Part shown: positions 1 to 12,382 of the stretch, in pieces
How the letters are laid out: each line of letters begins with the position of its first letter
Numbering within the stretch: the stretch's first letter is position 1
Source of the DNA: Agriotes lineatus
Lineage: Eukaryota; Arthropoda; Insecta; Coleoptera; Elateridae
Direction of reading: 5' to 3'
Length of the DNA: 64,000 nt
NCBI GenBank assembly: GCA_940337035.1
Contig: CALNHX010003268.1
Location: forward strand, 90,240 to 154,239
Position numbers and translations under genes: made by a program
The notes under the pieces: generated by a model
The model's database searches: none
The model's input: the letters and a program-made list of their open reading frames with translations, nothing else
What the model was told of the DNA's origin: nothing

Positions 1-700
1 ACTGTCAGCTAAAATTTTAAAATTCGAAGTAATGTAGACAAGACTAGCTTATTTTCTATTTTTTTCTTGAATTAGGCACATTTTAGGTAGTAAAGATGAA
101 AATAGGCAGTAAACTAATGAAATAGGCATTATAGGCAAAATAAAATACATGTCAATAGACGTGAAAATGTTTGATTCGCGCTTATTTATTAATTTCCCTA
201 AGATTAAAGCTAAATCTACAAAAGGCATTTGCCTAAGAATCCGCTCTTTAGTAATGTTATACCCAAAAATTTCTGAAAACCCAGTTCAGCCGAAACCTTC
301 TTTAAAAACAATAAGACTAGCGTATAAACTGTTACAAGTGTTAAAAAAATTTATTTATTTATTGACGGGAAAATCCCATTAACAGTTTTGAATTGTCCAT
401 GTTTTATTTGTTTTATTTGTTTCCCATTGCAGACTCAGAAAATAAATGTGAATAAAAGCAACAATAACATTTTAGGTCATTTTAGTAATAATTTTAGGTT
501 ATTGAAAACTGTCTTCTTAAAGTTTCTCATAGTCCAGTCAACAAAGAGCAAAAAAGGTCGAATAGGTGAAATAAATCGTGTAGTCGCAAATTTTTGTACA
601 GTGGAAGGGGGGAGTGCCATGAACAACATACTAAAAATCCTGATCGGTGGTGGGTGAGCGTGGTGTGGGGGAGCATTTAAAGGTATTTTTTCACGTTTTT
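1..700. other. AT-rich sequence, no supported gene
   Basis: The first part (about 50-150) repeats a short ATAGGCA-like motif several times, a texture I associate with degenerate DNA transposons. Two short open frames (149-382 and 388-657) show no recognisable domain. A pyrimidine-rich stretch followed by TTGCAG near 430 resembles a splice acceptor, but no exon could be tied to it. Confidence 0.3.
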
Positions 701-717
701 CTTGAATAACTCGAAAA

Positions 718-875
718 CCGCAGCTTCTAGCGAATACAAAATTAAACTACATGAAATTTCCTACAAAAAAGGTTCTATTAATGTTTTCTCTAGGAAGAAT
801 AGTTTGCGAGATGCAGGGGATGGAAAAATCATGTATTATTAAAAATAGTGTTTTAATGGTATAAAATTAATGTTT
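718..875 (+). repeat. dispersed repeat, inverted copy at 15540-15700
   Basis: This stretch, including GTGTTTTAATGGTATAAAAT and a GATGCAGGGGATG block, reappears in reverse complement at about 15540-15700 with scattered substitutions and small gaps. It is probably a fragment of a DNA transposon; neither copy carries a recognisable coding region. Confidence 0.6.
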
Positions 876-1029
876 AATCAAAGAGACTCAGCCTTATGGG
901 TGTTAACGTATTGGATGTTAAATGGGTTGCATACCCACGTTTCTCGAATTAATTTGCAGAAAGCAAACGTTCTTTCGGTTTTTCTACCTGAAACCAGCTG
1001 GCACAACCATAAAGTGGATTCAGATGGAA

Positions 1030-1232
1030 TATTAACAGCCAGTCTTATAAAGGCCACTAATCTGACGTTAACTTTAATTCGCTGTTAAAGCAAACAAACG
1101 GGCATCAAAACGTTAGTGCTTATGACATTTTATTCATTAGTAAACAAATTTTGATGCGCTTTTGTTTATTTTAACAGCGAATTACAGTTAACGTCAGATT
1201 AGTGGCCTTTATAAGACTGGCTGTTAATGACT
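1030..1232. mobile_element. palindromic foldback MITE, copy 1
   Basis: The two halves are imperfect reverse complements centred near 1131. The outer arms read AACAGCCAGTCTTATAAAGG on the left and its complement on the right, with CTGACGTTAACT inside each arm. Related copies lie at about 7695-7885 and 44097-44280. It has no coding capacity. It is a MITE-like foldback of uncertain superfamily. Confidence 0.7.
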
Positions 1233-1817
1233 GTACATAGAGATGCGTGGCGGAAGGTAGGTGACCAAATAAGTTTATTTTTAATATATTTATTCGAATA
1301 TCGAATAAAGAATTATTGGAATACATACTTATTTATGCAAATAAAACTTATTAGAATACAAAGCCACATTATAAATATCAAACTTTAAACATTTTAATTA
1401 CTTAAAATTAAAACAGTCAAAGCAATTAAATATTTTATCAAGCCGGCTATGATATAAATGATCTGTATTAGGGTTCCTAGATGTGCGTGATTATTTATTT
1501 TGTTTATTATCATTGTTTGAAAAGTTCTTTAGATGATCTTATCGGTTATCATTAATCATTAGTATCGTTGGTCCTTTTTAATTTGCTTACAGTAATACCA
1601 AAATAAGTACCTGTCTAATGATTACTTTTTGTATTTAGCAAATGGCCATTAATCATTATTAGTCAGAAAACTTTTATCAGATATTAGATAGAATAGGTTA
1701 AACAGAAAATTACTTTTTCTAGAAAATTGTTAACTGATTTTTAACAACTTATTTTAGTAATGATACTATTTCCTAATGGTCTGAATCGTAAATCGGGGAA
1801 GTGGGAATATAGTCTAA
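1233..1817. other. AT-rich spacer, nothing recognised
   Basis: Very AT-rich sequence with short ATTCGAATA-like palindromes near 1290-1320. I see no reading frame, RNA gene or transposon end. Confidence 0.4.
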
Positions 1818-2378
1818 GAGCTGGTGACATTTTTTGGTGATCATTTAGTTAAGGCCTATTTTTTGAGAGAATATAGGTGGAGGCATGTATAAGTGTCATC
1901 TGTAAGGATTCTCCTAGATAGCGGTATCGGAGGGAGGCAGAACATCCCCAATTTGCACTGTCAGTATATGTCAAATTCGAGGTGAGCCGGTTAGGTTTTG
2001 TGTCACTTTGTGTCAAAACTGACGGAAAACCTAACCTGCTAACCTCGAATTTGACATGGACTTACAATGCCACCAACCTATTATTCATACGTTTCAATTT
2101 CCACAGCCGCCCCTTATGGACTTGTTTAGTGTAAGTTATGTCAAATTCGAGGTTAGCAGGTTAGGTTTTCAGTCAGTTTTGACATAAAGTGACACAAAAC
2201 CTAACCGGCTCACCTCGAATTTGACATGTACTGACAGTGCAAATTGGGGGTGTTCTGCCTCCCTCCGATACCGCTATCTAGGAGAATCCTTACAGATGAC
2301 ACTTATACATGCCTCCAGCAACATTCTCTCAAAAAATAGGCCTTAACTAAATGATCACCAAAAAATGTCACCAGCTCT
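1818..2378. repeat. 561 bp inverted repeat (arms about 245 bp)
   Basis: The left arm begins AGAGCTGGTGACATTTTTTG and the right arm ends with its reverse complement; the spacer is about 2064-2130. Each arm carries a block with TGTCAAATTCGAGGT and GGTTAGGTTTT. That block recurs as a small palindrome at 60550-60650, so this looks like a foldback built from a MITE family. The arms differ at a few positions, which argues against a simple assembly artefact. Confidence 0.75.
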
Positions 2379-2550
2379 CCTACTAATACCTCTTCAGCGA
2401 TAATTTAAAATATCATTCCAATAAATCAATGCCCAGTTAAAAGCAAATGATAATAGTTCAATTTCAGAATCGGGAAAAGGCAAGCGCTAACGAAAATCTA
2501 CACAAACTGATATTGATAACTTTGACCAGGAAGCAATAAGACATATTATA

Positions 2551-2843
2551 CAGCAAGCGCTCGATAATGTAAACAACCTGTACAGTTCGATTGCGTTTGT
2601 ATTTCATTTTAGTCATTGTTGAATATAGGCGCTAATTTATGCAGAATCAAAGGCAGCTTATTTTTCTTCTCATTCAAAAGATGTATTACTTATCGCTGTC
2701 ATAATATGTTTTGTTTTTTATTGTGTTATTAAACGTTTCTTTTAATAATGTGTTTATTAATAAAATCACGCTCGCTAATGTAAACGTTTCGAAAATTTGA
2801 ATACACTTGGTGTGAATTAGTTCACGTTATCGAGCGTTTGCTG
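2551..2843. mobile_element. 293 bp MITE with TA target duplication
   Basis: The left end CAGCAAGCGCTCGATAATGT and the right end (complement CAGCAAACGCTCGATAACGT) form terminal inverted repeats, each flanked by TA. CAG...CTG ends with a TA duplication are typical of Tc1/mariner/pogo-superfamily elements. It contains no coding sequence, so it is non-autonomous. Confidence 0.7.
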
Positions 2844-3226
2844 TATATAATTTTCATAAAACTAATTTAGAACAACTAACTTTAAACAAAATTAAGGAAA
2901 AATAGATTCAGATTAAGGACATTCTCTTTCAAGAAGCAGCACGCGAGGAATTTTGATGAACCTGGCATTTAGATGGAAGAAGTATGAAGACAACAGAAAA
3001 ATTTTACTAAAAAGGCATGGTATCAGAGCTCTTCGTATAAAATATTTGCAAGAAATGCAGCGATAGCATTAGCAAAAGACAAAACTGGTTAGTTAACTAA
3101 AAATTACTAAATTTCCCAAAAATTGAAAAAAATACGTAGAGATCAACAACATTATGGATTCTGTATCCGATTTAATTATAAATTTGAACAGTGATGATGA
3201 TTCTTTCATTTTTGATGGTGAAGATG

Positions 3227-5811
3227 CAGTAGAACTCGGATATAGCGAACGTGAAGGGACTTTTAAAAACGTTCGTTATAAGCAAGCGATCGCTATAAGA
3301 AAAAAACAATATTAAATGGAAAAATACACATTTGAAACAATTTATTATTTTAAGTTACAATGTGGTGAAAATAATCACGACACATTTATGTTAAGCAGCC
3401 CTCGTATTTTATTTTTGTTTTTTTTTAATCGTGGAAACAGTAGATTTTGACAAAATAAATTCGCGGCATATTTCAGCATTGGAACGGCCTTTTCAAGTTT
3501 GCTAATAATTTTAAATTTTTCTATAATTATTGTAAATGCTTTTCTATTTACACTTTTATGCTCCCTTGTGGTTTATAGTTCTTAGCAGTTAGTTACACTT
3601 AATGGCTTACAGAGCAAACTGAATTTTGCAAGAATTGTATACCTAATACATACAACATACACACATAAACGAAATTAGGGGAACCACCAACCGCTATGAA
3701 CTGCAGAAGGATAAAAGATGAGTAAGTTATGGCCAGCTGTGTTCAAGGTTGGTCATGGCGTCATAAAACAGGAATAATCTCGCGCATATTTGTGACCTAG
3801 TTCGTTATAACCGAGCGTTATATCAATTTCTCTTTGTAAATTCGATCGTTATATGCGAGCGTTCGCTATATATTGAAATGGTCTTTAGCCCGTTGCACAA
3901 CTCTGCTTGCAGAATCAATAATTTAAAGCAAGTCAATAAAGCACAGAGCTGGGGTAAGCAGGCAACTGCAAGAAGTTACATTAGAAATTTTAATTCATGA
4001 TTACATCGATCAAGCATAGCGATATTAAATAAAACTACTTCAGAGTAAATGGCATAAGGCAGAGCTCAAATCGTAAATTAGGATCACAGTTTTATCAATT
4101 AACGTAAACTAAGATGTTGGTGCAATGTAAAGCCGATAAATAATTCAACAAATCTATCACCAAAGGGATTTATTACATGCAGGTTAATTAAATTTACATG
4201 TCAGTATAATTAAATAAGTACAGTTCTATGAACTTTTTGAATATAGGTAAGAAGGACAGAATGCTCAATAAAGTGCAAAAAGAGCACAATACTAGATCGA
4301 ATAAGGCTGTAAGAAAGTGGAGCAGTAATATTTGAAGATTGGTGAAAATAAGACAGGTTTTATAAAACTGCAAGAAAAGCATACTACAGGAAATGGACAA
4401 GATTTGTGTTTATAAAATAAGTCAGTGTAATGACACAAGTGAATAGACAAAATAAAACATGAACAAACAATATTTTAGAAAATAAGAATATGTACAGTTT
4501 TATAAATTAAGTTGTAAATTTAGATTATAAGTAATTGCATTGTATTCAGTTAACATCCGTTTTTTATGTAGCCAGATAGGCAATTGTTGTTAACGAACGA
4601 GGGGAGAAACAATTGAAATAAATTATTAGATACCAAGCTTAATTTGTGTCTCCAAATTATTCAACTTTTAACCTATTTACAATCAAAATAATAAAAAAAT
4701 AATTACACCATCGTGTTAAGCAAAATTTGGAGCATCAGTGAACGTGTGGGCAACGTTTTCCACGATAATAAAAATTATTGCACCACCAGCCAGTTTTCGA
4801 AAGTGCGAACGGTGACCAGCTCCAATTTCCGAAGAGCGACTGCGAACAAACCAGGAGTCGAAATCCAGAGCTGACGACTGTGAGGCATCGTGGGGAGCTG
4901 CATCACCACGGCCAGCATCATCTACATCGCAGGGGGAGACTTCCAGAGAAGACCCAGCTTGGGGCTCCGTTCCGAAGATAGAACGTTCGACCACCTAAGA
5001 AGTTCAAGGTATTGTAAAAACTACATTGACAGCTTGAGGGGCCGGAAATTATTGTACCAGCGAGACGTTATCATTTCGAGTAAGCAGCAGGAATATCCAA
5101 GTCTCCAGGCAAATTATTTTCCCAATAAATAACCAAATTAGAATTGTGAGGTTAGTGGAACGGATAACATCTGAATTTGCCCAAGCCGCGTCGGTTTTTA
5201 CATCACTGAAACAAAAGAGAGATTAGCCCGCGAAAATACCATAAATTGAATAAATACCTGATAATTTGTTCATAGATTTGCGTTTGAATTCACTGTAATT
5301 ACACAAAAACGAACCGCACATTAAATGTATTTGTTGATGGATTCAATTTGACAGCGCAGTAAGAGTTTGCGCGTTGCTACTTCTAAATTTCACAGCCCAG
5401 TGGCGTAACACGGGGATTTTTAATTATGAACATATGGGGGAACCTAACTTGCAGATTTTGAGTTTCATGCCTACCGAAAAAGAGCTAGCCATAAATAAGT
5501 TAACTTGCAGATGTGCGATTTACTAATAAAGGGCAAAACACTATAATCTTGAACCCATTGATACAATTATTTATTTATTTTTGATCAGTCAGAATATGAT
5601 TTAAAATAAAAATAAAATGTGTAGGGGGTGTATTTATTTCTTAAATTAAATTATTATAATCATCGTCTAACATAAACCTTTACAATATATGATCGTTATA
5701 AGCAAACCTAAATACACGCAAAAGTATTGGGTTTTGGTTGGGACTTTAATTTTTGTACGTTAAAAGAGGGCGTTCGTTATATCACGAGTTCGTTATATCG
5801 GAGTTCTACTG
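3227..5811. mobile_element. degenerate Tigger/pogo-like element (about 2.6 kb)
   Basis: The left end reads CAGTAGAACTCGGATATAGC. The right end, reverse-complemented, reads CAGTAGAACTCCGATATAAC and is followed by TA. Further CGTTCGTTATA-type motifs sit just inside both ends and again near 3800-3880, as subterminal repeats. No intact transposase frame remains. The left flank reads TG rather than TA, so the target duplication is decayed, or the left end belongs to a separate copy. Confidence 0.5.
4700..5160. other. GC-richer island, unidentified
   Basis: This roughly 450 bp block is clearly richer in G and C than its surroundings and ends with an AATAAATAA polyadenylation-like signal near 5127. 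Overlapping open frames run on both strands (4716-4994 minus; 4778-4981 and 4890-5132 plus) and none has a domain I recognise. It could be a retroposed exon, an LTR remnant or old element sequence. Confidence 0.3.
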
Positions 5812-5813
5812 TA

Positions 5814-7200
5814 TACATTTTGACTGAAATATGAAACTCTAAATTTATAGTGATGCTTTCCTTTCTCTTTCAACCTCCATTTATCATACTACTTAGCAAT
5901 TAAAGGATATAATTACAGAAGAATGTAACAATATTACCACTTAGTTACTGAAAGATATTCTCAATAACAAGAATTGGCTTATAAAGTTGTGAAGACAGCA
6001 ATTGGAATGCGATAACAACCGATATAGTATGGATTATGGAGTTCCTGTTTTCAATTTTGATTCACTGCGCTGCAACTACCTTCAGTATGCACTAAAAGTG
6101 AAAGAAACGATTTTGGTTAGAACCATAAATAAAGTGTAAGTGAGAATTCTAACAATCTATCCATTTATTTACGAAATCGTCACCAGTCGTTTAACCTAAA
6201 ATTTAGAACATAACCATAATTCCACACATGATATTTACAAATTCTTGACAGTTTATAGTTTGACAACTAAAATCAAATAAAGGTGGAATTATTTAAAATC
6301 AGGAGCTCCAGGTGCGCTTTCTTTTTCTCAGTAACAATGTATTAAGGGCAAATGATTTTGCCGGTAAAAATGTTTACGAAAGTTTTTTGTTTTGGCAATG
6401 TCACAAGACAAACTAATTTGATCAATTTGTCAATGTTAGTTTTTTCTCCTTTAGTAAATTGTAAAAATTTTCCCCAATAAAATAATTTCTATGCGTTCAA
6501 CGCAGAGCTGTGGAGTCGTTAAAAAAAATCCGACTTCGACTCCTGATATTTTAGTAGTTTGAATCCGACTCCGACTCCCGACTCCGACAGTACTAGAATA
6601 TTGATACTCCCCCCCCCCCCCATTCCTTTTATCTACCTGATAAACTTTACCGGCTCATGACGAATTTCACAAGTTTTGCGGAATGTGGTTGATTATAATA
6701 AATTTTATATTTACAAATATTGCATTCACGGTTTCCAGCAACGTACTGATTTCACATACAAATACACAGAGAGCTTTACCAACTTAAATGAGGAAAAGGA
6801 TAAAATTTACTTTAAGAAGAATACATTTTATGGCAAAATTTCATAAACTTGCAAATGCCATTGTTATAACAAGAAAGTTTCTTACCTGCCTACTAAACTA
6901 ACAGTACTAACTACATTCCGTAGTAGAGTATTTTCTTAAGGGGTCATTTACTACCTGCCTACATAATACAAGTTTACTGAGTCATAGGAAATTCAAATAG
7001 TCTGAAGTCTGAGCAGGGTTGAGCAGATTTAAATTATTTGATTAAAATAATGAATTTAATGAAGTAATTTAATTATTAAAATCATTTATTTAAATCATAT
7101 TTTTTTTATATTTTGCCAAATCAACAAAACAAATACACAAAAGAAGTGCCTTTCAAATATTGCCAATTAAACAAAACGACCATGAACAGTAACAATATAA
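5814..7200. other. intergenic, with short repeats
   Basis: No gene is supported. A GACTCC-type short repeat occupies about 6530-6590, followed by a run of 12 C at about 6609. The 6325-6430 segment matches 40025-40120 and is listed separately. Confidence 0.4.
6325..6430 (+). repeat. dispersed repeat shared with 40025-40120
   Basis: Both copies contain GTATTAAGGGCA, TTTGCCGGTAA and ATGTCACAAGACAAACTAA in the same order and orientation. The family is unknown. In each copy a TTTTGTTTT(A/G)GCA stretch precedes the ATG, resembling a splice acceptor. Confidence 0.6.
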
Positions 7201-8375
7201 CAAAATGCTGAAACTGTGTTAACTTTTAAAATACATCTTGAAACAGTTAAAAATATAAAAATAAGGTGCACTATAAAGGTTAGAAATTAGACGTAATTCT
7301 AATACAGTCAGATCTCGCCGTTCGCGGGGGTTACGTTCCAGAAGAATGCCGCGAAGCGCAAAACCGCGATGCGCAAGTAAACACATAAATGATAAAAGCG
7401 GGGTTAGGTTCCATAAACTAGATTTATTTATACTATGCAACCTCAAAAAAATCTAAAATACATAAACGTGCGTATACAAACTAAAATTCCATACGTAACA
7501 TAAGTCTGCCACTTGAATCTAGAGCTCGAATGTCCATTTGTTTATTCAAGTTATAATTATACAATTTATTTCTGGTCCAATTTGGTAATAAGAGATTCAA
7601 AGAAATGATAAAAGTATGTTTACAAGTTCGTGATAAATAATGTTATTTAGGTGTTCATGACATAAACCCCATACGTCTGCTTTATTTACTTACGGGCGGT
7701 CTTATGAAGGTCACTAACCTGACGTTAACTTTAATAAATCGCTGTTAAAATAAACAAAAGCTCATCAAAATGTTGGCACTTACGACATATTATTCATTAG
7801 TAAACAAATTTTTATGCGTTTTTGTTTATTTTAACAGCGAATTAAAGTTAACGTCAGATTAGTGGCCTTCATAAGACCGCCCGTAAGTAAATAAAGCAGA
7901 CGTATGGGGTTTATGTCATGAACACCTAAATAACATTATTTATCACGAACTTGTAAACATACTTTTATCATTTCTTTGAATCTCTTATTACCAAATTGGA
8001 CCAGAAATAAATTGTAAAATTATAACTTGAATAAACAAATGGACATTCGAGCTCTAGATTCAAGTGGCAGACTTATGTTACGTATGGAATTTTAGTTTGT
8101 ATACGCACGTTTATGTATTTTTGATTTTTTTGAGGTTGCATAGTATAAATAAATCTAGTTTATGGAACCTAACCCCGCTTTTATCATTTATGTGTTTACT
8201 TGCGCATCGCGGTTTTGCGCTTCGCGGCATTCTTCTGGAACGTAACCCCCGCGAACGGCGAGATCTGACTGTATTAGTATTACGTCTAATTTCTAACTTT
8301 TATAGTGCACCTTGTTTTTATATTTTTAACTGTTTCAAGATGTATTTTAAAAGTTAAAACAGTTTCAGCATTTTG
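7201..8375. repeat. 1175 bp near-perfect palindrome
   Basis: The whole interval is an inverted duplication centred at about 7788. The centre is itself a copy of the palindromic MITE seen at 1030 and 44097. Each arm contains a Tigger-like terminal sequence, TACAGTCAGATCTCGCCG (left end about 7303), followed by a CGTTCGCGG motif. The symmetry continues about 100 bp outside those ends on both sides. The arms differ by a few substitutions, so the structure has aged. The mirrored open frames at 7219-7446 and 8064-8357 are translations of the same repeat and are not called as genes. Confidence 0.85.
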
Positions 8376-8733
8376 TGTAGAGCAACAGTTTATAACTTTT
8401 GAATAATTCAATAGTTATTGAAATAAATTAGTTATTCGAATAGTGAGTTACTGCAATAAATTATTAGAATAAATTAGTTATCTTATTAAGTTATTCAAAT
8501 AAATTAGTTATTCGAATAAATAACTCAAATAATTAATTTATTCGAATAATTCGATAGTTATTTGAATTTTATTCATTATTCGATACCTAGTTTGTGTTAT
8601 CGAACACCCATACCTCCCAGTCTACCATCCCTACCTTCCCCAAGTCCGGACGTGTCTAGTTCTCTTATGTGAGTCGACAAAATAACTTTACTGTACTCGT
8701 GTTTATATAGTTGAGTTATTTTCAGTTTATTAT
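8376..8733. other. AT-rich, ATTCGAATA-rich spacer
   Basis: Degenerate repetition of TTATTCGAATAA-like words at about 8400-8590. No gene is seen. Confidence 0.5.
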
Positions 8734-9120
8734 GTGAGTGCTTATTTGCAGTTACTAAGCGAGTTTTTTACCGAAAGTAGGTATCTTCAAACAATGGCTG
8801 AGAAATATTTAATTTGTGAGTGTGATGTTGTCAGTCATCTATGTAACATTGGTGAAAAAGGGATACGTAGATTGGTCAAGAAAAAACCCCAACATTTGCG
8901 GCGAAAAGTTTACAATGTTCGATCCTTCAGTTTTGACAATACAATTACACTTTGTGCTCAGGAAAGGAAGGACGAATGGGAAAACGTATCTGCTCAGTTG
9001 AGGATCTACACGCTGCAGATGCAATCTATCATGAGGATTGCTATAAAAAGTTCTTTATAGCCTCTGCACCTACATCGAGAAAAACAGGACATCCTGAGGA
9101 TGAAGAAATTTCTGCATAAA
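8734..9120 (+). pseudogene. fragment of a Cys/His-rich transposon-associated protein
   Basis: The open frame at 8734-9060 and the overlapping frame at 8816-9001 together read like one protein with a frameshift. An N-terminal part has CxC and a downstream Cys, a middle part has QERKDEW, and a C-terminal part translates as AADAIYHEDCYKKFF in another frame. I associate this pattern with uncharacterised insect proteins encoded by repetitive elements, but I cannot name the family. The sequence is cut off by the 3' end of the LINE at about 9166. It is degenerate, with no evidence of function. Confidence 0.4.
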
Positions 9121-9276
9121 AACTTCAGTTGACATTAATTTTAATGAAACCACGAATGTTACTGTTGTATGTATGTATGTGTGGCTTAACACCCCATGTA
9201 GGAGTTGCGCCGCTTCCTGGCAAGCTTTCTAGATTCATCCTTGGTTGGATCAGTCCCGATCTGGTTGTTTTTCTTT

Positions 9277-9925
9277 TCATATCTTATTCCATCGTTCTCT
9301 GTGTGTAGCTTTTTCTTCTATATTTTCCACCCCTATTGCTAACAGGTCATTCTTAACTTCATCTTCCCAATTTGCTTTTGGTCTGCCTTTTCTTCTTTTG
9401 CCCATTGGTTTCCATTTCATTATTAGGTTCACTGTCTCTTGTTGTTCTGCCCTCAATACGTGCCCCAACCATTTCGCTCTCTGTTATTTAATTTTTCGTA
9501 CTACGTCATCTTCTATTTCTCGCATTACCTCTTGATTTGTTCTTGGTCTGGATTCGGTTTCAGATATCTTTACTGGGCCTAGTATTGTTCTCAAAAACTT
9601 TCTCTCTACTATTCTGAGATGTTCTTCGTCTTTTCTTATCATTGACATCGCCTCTGCTCCATACATTATAATTGGTTTGATTAGTATATTGTATATCCTT
9701 ATTTTTGTTTTCTTAGAAATTAATTTACTTTTTAGTATTTTTTTATTCAGAAGGCTCTGTTAGCTGATATTACTTTATCTTTTATTTTTAGTTCCCTGTC
9801 TCCTTCACTTGTTATCACTACAACTAGATATTTAAATTTGTTTGCTCCTTCGTATTCTTGATTACATATTTTTATCTTTTGTTCTTCCATTTCCTTCCCT
9901 ATTCTCATAATTTTTGTTTTTTCAC
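9277..9925 (-). pseudogene. LINE 1, C-terminal region of ORF2
   Basis: Two open pieces (9484-9666 and 9277-9468) plus intervening frames give a continuous LINE-like sequence. It begins at EKTKIM next to the pogo insertion, passes YGAEAMS and ERKFLRTILGPV, and ends with GRPKANWEDEV. This is the region that follows the reverse transcriptase palm and thumb in this kind of element. A homopolymer-like frameshift and stop codons interrupt it. The upstream part of the same domain resumes at 12822, beyond the inserted transposon. Confidence 0.75.
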
Positions 9926-10405
9926 TACTGTAGGTACAGCCAAATGTGACACCTATTTAATGTAATTTGTGTTTAGATACTGATTGATACAAAACCGTTG
10001 GGAATTAAATAGCCATTTCTGGTGTGGTTCTAACAGAGGCTATTGTGGAGGTGTTCACGAGATATAAATCCCATCAAAGTATAGTTCTTTGTTATTTCAA
10101 TTGTTTTTTGCAACAGTGCGGGATGTCACAATTACCCTTGAAAATGGGTAACTGTGACACCTTTTACGTTTAATTGTGACACACTTTAAAACTTTGCCTT
10201 TACTTGCATTGGAAACTACCAAGTCATTTTGTGACACATTTCAAACGTTTATATGCGACATTCAAAATTTTTCGAATGTGGTCAATTGTGACACTCCTAT
10301 AACTTGCATGTATAACATATTTTCTATATGTGACACCTTAATAAAATAAAAATAATTATTTGCTTTTAATAAAACCAAATTCTTTATTACATAAGTGAAT
10401 AATTA

Positions 10406-11956
10406 TTAATACAAACTAAACATTTTAAAGATTAAAATTAAAAGAAAAACATGCTTCACAGATATATGATTAAGAAAAACAATTGAATAAATGTTCATTC
10501 CATCAAATTTTATTTTAAAAGTCATCATTTCCCTTCGATCAATAGTTGGTCCGGGTATAGCCTTATCAATCCGTTCCTTATCAATTGTGTCTATGTCATC
10601 TTTGTTAGGCCAGATAAACTTTTCTCCCATTCTTTTCACATATTTTATAGTAATTTCATCCCCATTTATATCCTCTATTATTCCAATATAATAACGAGTG
10701 GGACTATTTTTATAATAGTATAGGACAATAACCCACTTATTATAGAAGGATTGACAAGTTCTTCCTCTTCAGCTTGATCCTCTAGTTTGTTGGTTATGTA
10801 AGTATCTAAATCATAATTGTCATCATCACTGGTATCATTACATAAATCTTGAAGCTGACTTTTCGATAAAACCTCTTCTTCACTATCTTCTTCTTTTTTA
10901 TTTTTCTTGGTTTTTTGGGACTTCTTTTTTTCATTTTGTTGTTTGGTACTTTCTGCAGCTTTTAAATGTTCTACATAATCTTCTCTTGTAAGTACTTCAG
11001 CTGAATTTGGAACAGCAGATTTTCAAAACTGGCTTGAGGGGAAGAAGTGGACGAAAGTGGCTCATTAGTAATTTCTAATGCTAGAGAGGAAGAAGTAGAT
11101 GGAAGAGGTTCATTTTCTTCTGTTTCGGATTGTGGTAATGATTGCTGCTTTTTCTTGTATTCATTTAAATCTTCAATTCTAAATACTTTATTGCCATCTA
11201 TGGCTTCTATATTTATGGGATGCTGTAAGCGTGAATCGTATAATCCGGTTAATTGAAAACTTCTTTCAATTGAGCTACCAGGAAAAGCACCCCATACTTT
11301 TCCAACTAACTCGGAAAGGTCGGCTTTTTTCAAGCTCTTTCCATAATTTTCTCGCTGCCACTGAACTAGTTCAGCATCCCATTTAGTTTTAAAATGACGA
11401 AATACATTACTGTCCAATGGCTGAAGTATGTGCGTTGTGTGTGGAGGTAATTTCAGAAGAACGTTTTCTTCAACTGCCAACTCTATTAATTTTACTGAAA
11501 CGTGTGAAACATGTCCATCAAGAATAATTAGAATAGGTCGCTCATTAGGACACTGTTTTAAAAACAGATTCTTCATCCATAAGTAAAATGCCTCTGAAGT
11601 CATCTACCCATTAGGAGTAACACAGTAACCAGTATTTGGGTAGGCTGATGGAGACATCCAAATGTCCCAAAGATGAGCCCCTTTGTATAGAATATAAGGT
11701 GGAAGTTTCTTGCCATCTGCTGTTGCGCAGAATAAGATACTGGTATTGGTTCTACCCGTCCCTGCGGTCTGTCTAAAGACGCTTGCTCCTTTCCTTGCTA
11801 CAACTTAGTTTGCGAAGGATCATTACAAAGCGAGGTCTCATCCAAATTGAATATCAAATGAGGTTTGTCCAATATATTAAGAGCTCTTACTGTTTTTTCA
11901 TATAGCTCAAAAAATTCGTAGATTATTTCAGGCGTGCATTGGTCAATTCTTGATTT
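10406..11956 (-). pseudogene. pogo-like transposase, DDE domain and C-terminal domain (broken)
   Basis: Reading down the minus strand after the HTH part, a frame with stops contains FNLDETSL at about 11840, the usual site of the first catalytic Asp. The open piece 11603-10971 carries IILDGHVSH (second Asp) and HTTHILQPLDSNVFRHFK (third Asp region), the hallmark of pogo/Tigger transposases, followed by a Ser/Glu-rich tail. A last piece, 10639-10406, begins KRMGEKFIWPNKDD. That matches the WKWPLSEDLIWY-type C-terminal domain of the other pogo-like element here, at 46586-46942. The gene is split by frameshifts and premature stops. Confidence 0.75.
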
Positions 11957-12382
11957 TTATCGTTTGGAAGGTTTTTTACAGGAAAGGTGCCATCGTTTAG
12001 CAAACCCAATAAACCAATCAGATCCTGGAATCCCATTTTTAAAACAAGTTACAGTATTATTGCGTTTTACATAAACGGCAACTAAATTGATAATTTCTTT
12101 TCGAGCGAGTCCAAATCCCCACTTGTTCATTGTGTGAATTGCGCTTACTAATTTTTCTTCTTCATTATGAGAAAGAACAGTACAGCGCCCACTAGGTATA
12201 CCAACAGCAGTAGCAGGGCGGTTTTTCCATCCTTTTAATTTAAGAATTAGGGTATTTCTAGGTACCTTAAACATGTTTGAAGCTCCTTTTTGAGACATTT
12301 CTCCCCTCTTTACAGCCTCTAGGGCTCGTTCCATAGCCTCAGTGTCTAAATTTACTTTTCTTTTCTTTACTTGTTTTGGCAT
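11957..12382 (-). pseudogene. pogo-like transposase, N-terminal HTH region
   Basis: A 141-residue open piece starts at an ATG on the minus strand. Residues about 10-55 form a psq-type helix-turn-helix (GEMSQKGASNMFKVPRNTL), and residues 60-140 match the second HTH region of CENP-B/pogo transposases with RCTVLSHNEEEKLV. In the intact family this part binds the terminal and subterminal repeats. The frame stops at 11957, and the DDE domain continues out of frame downstream, so only a fragment could be made. Confidence 0.75.

Noticed and set aside
4716..5132. Overlapping open frames on both strands that could be a short gene
   Set aside because: No domain, no clear start context, and three competing frames; only the compositional island is reported.
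7219..8357. Pair of similar 75- and 97-residue open frames
   Set aside because: They are mirror translations of the two arms of the 7201-8375 palindrome, with no domain.
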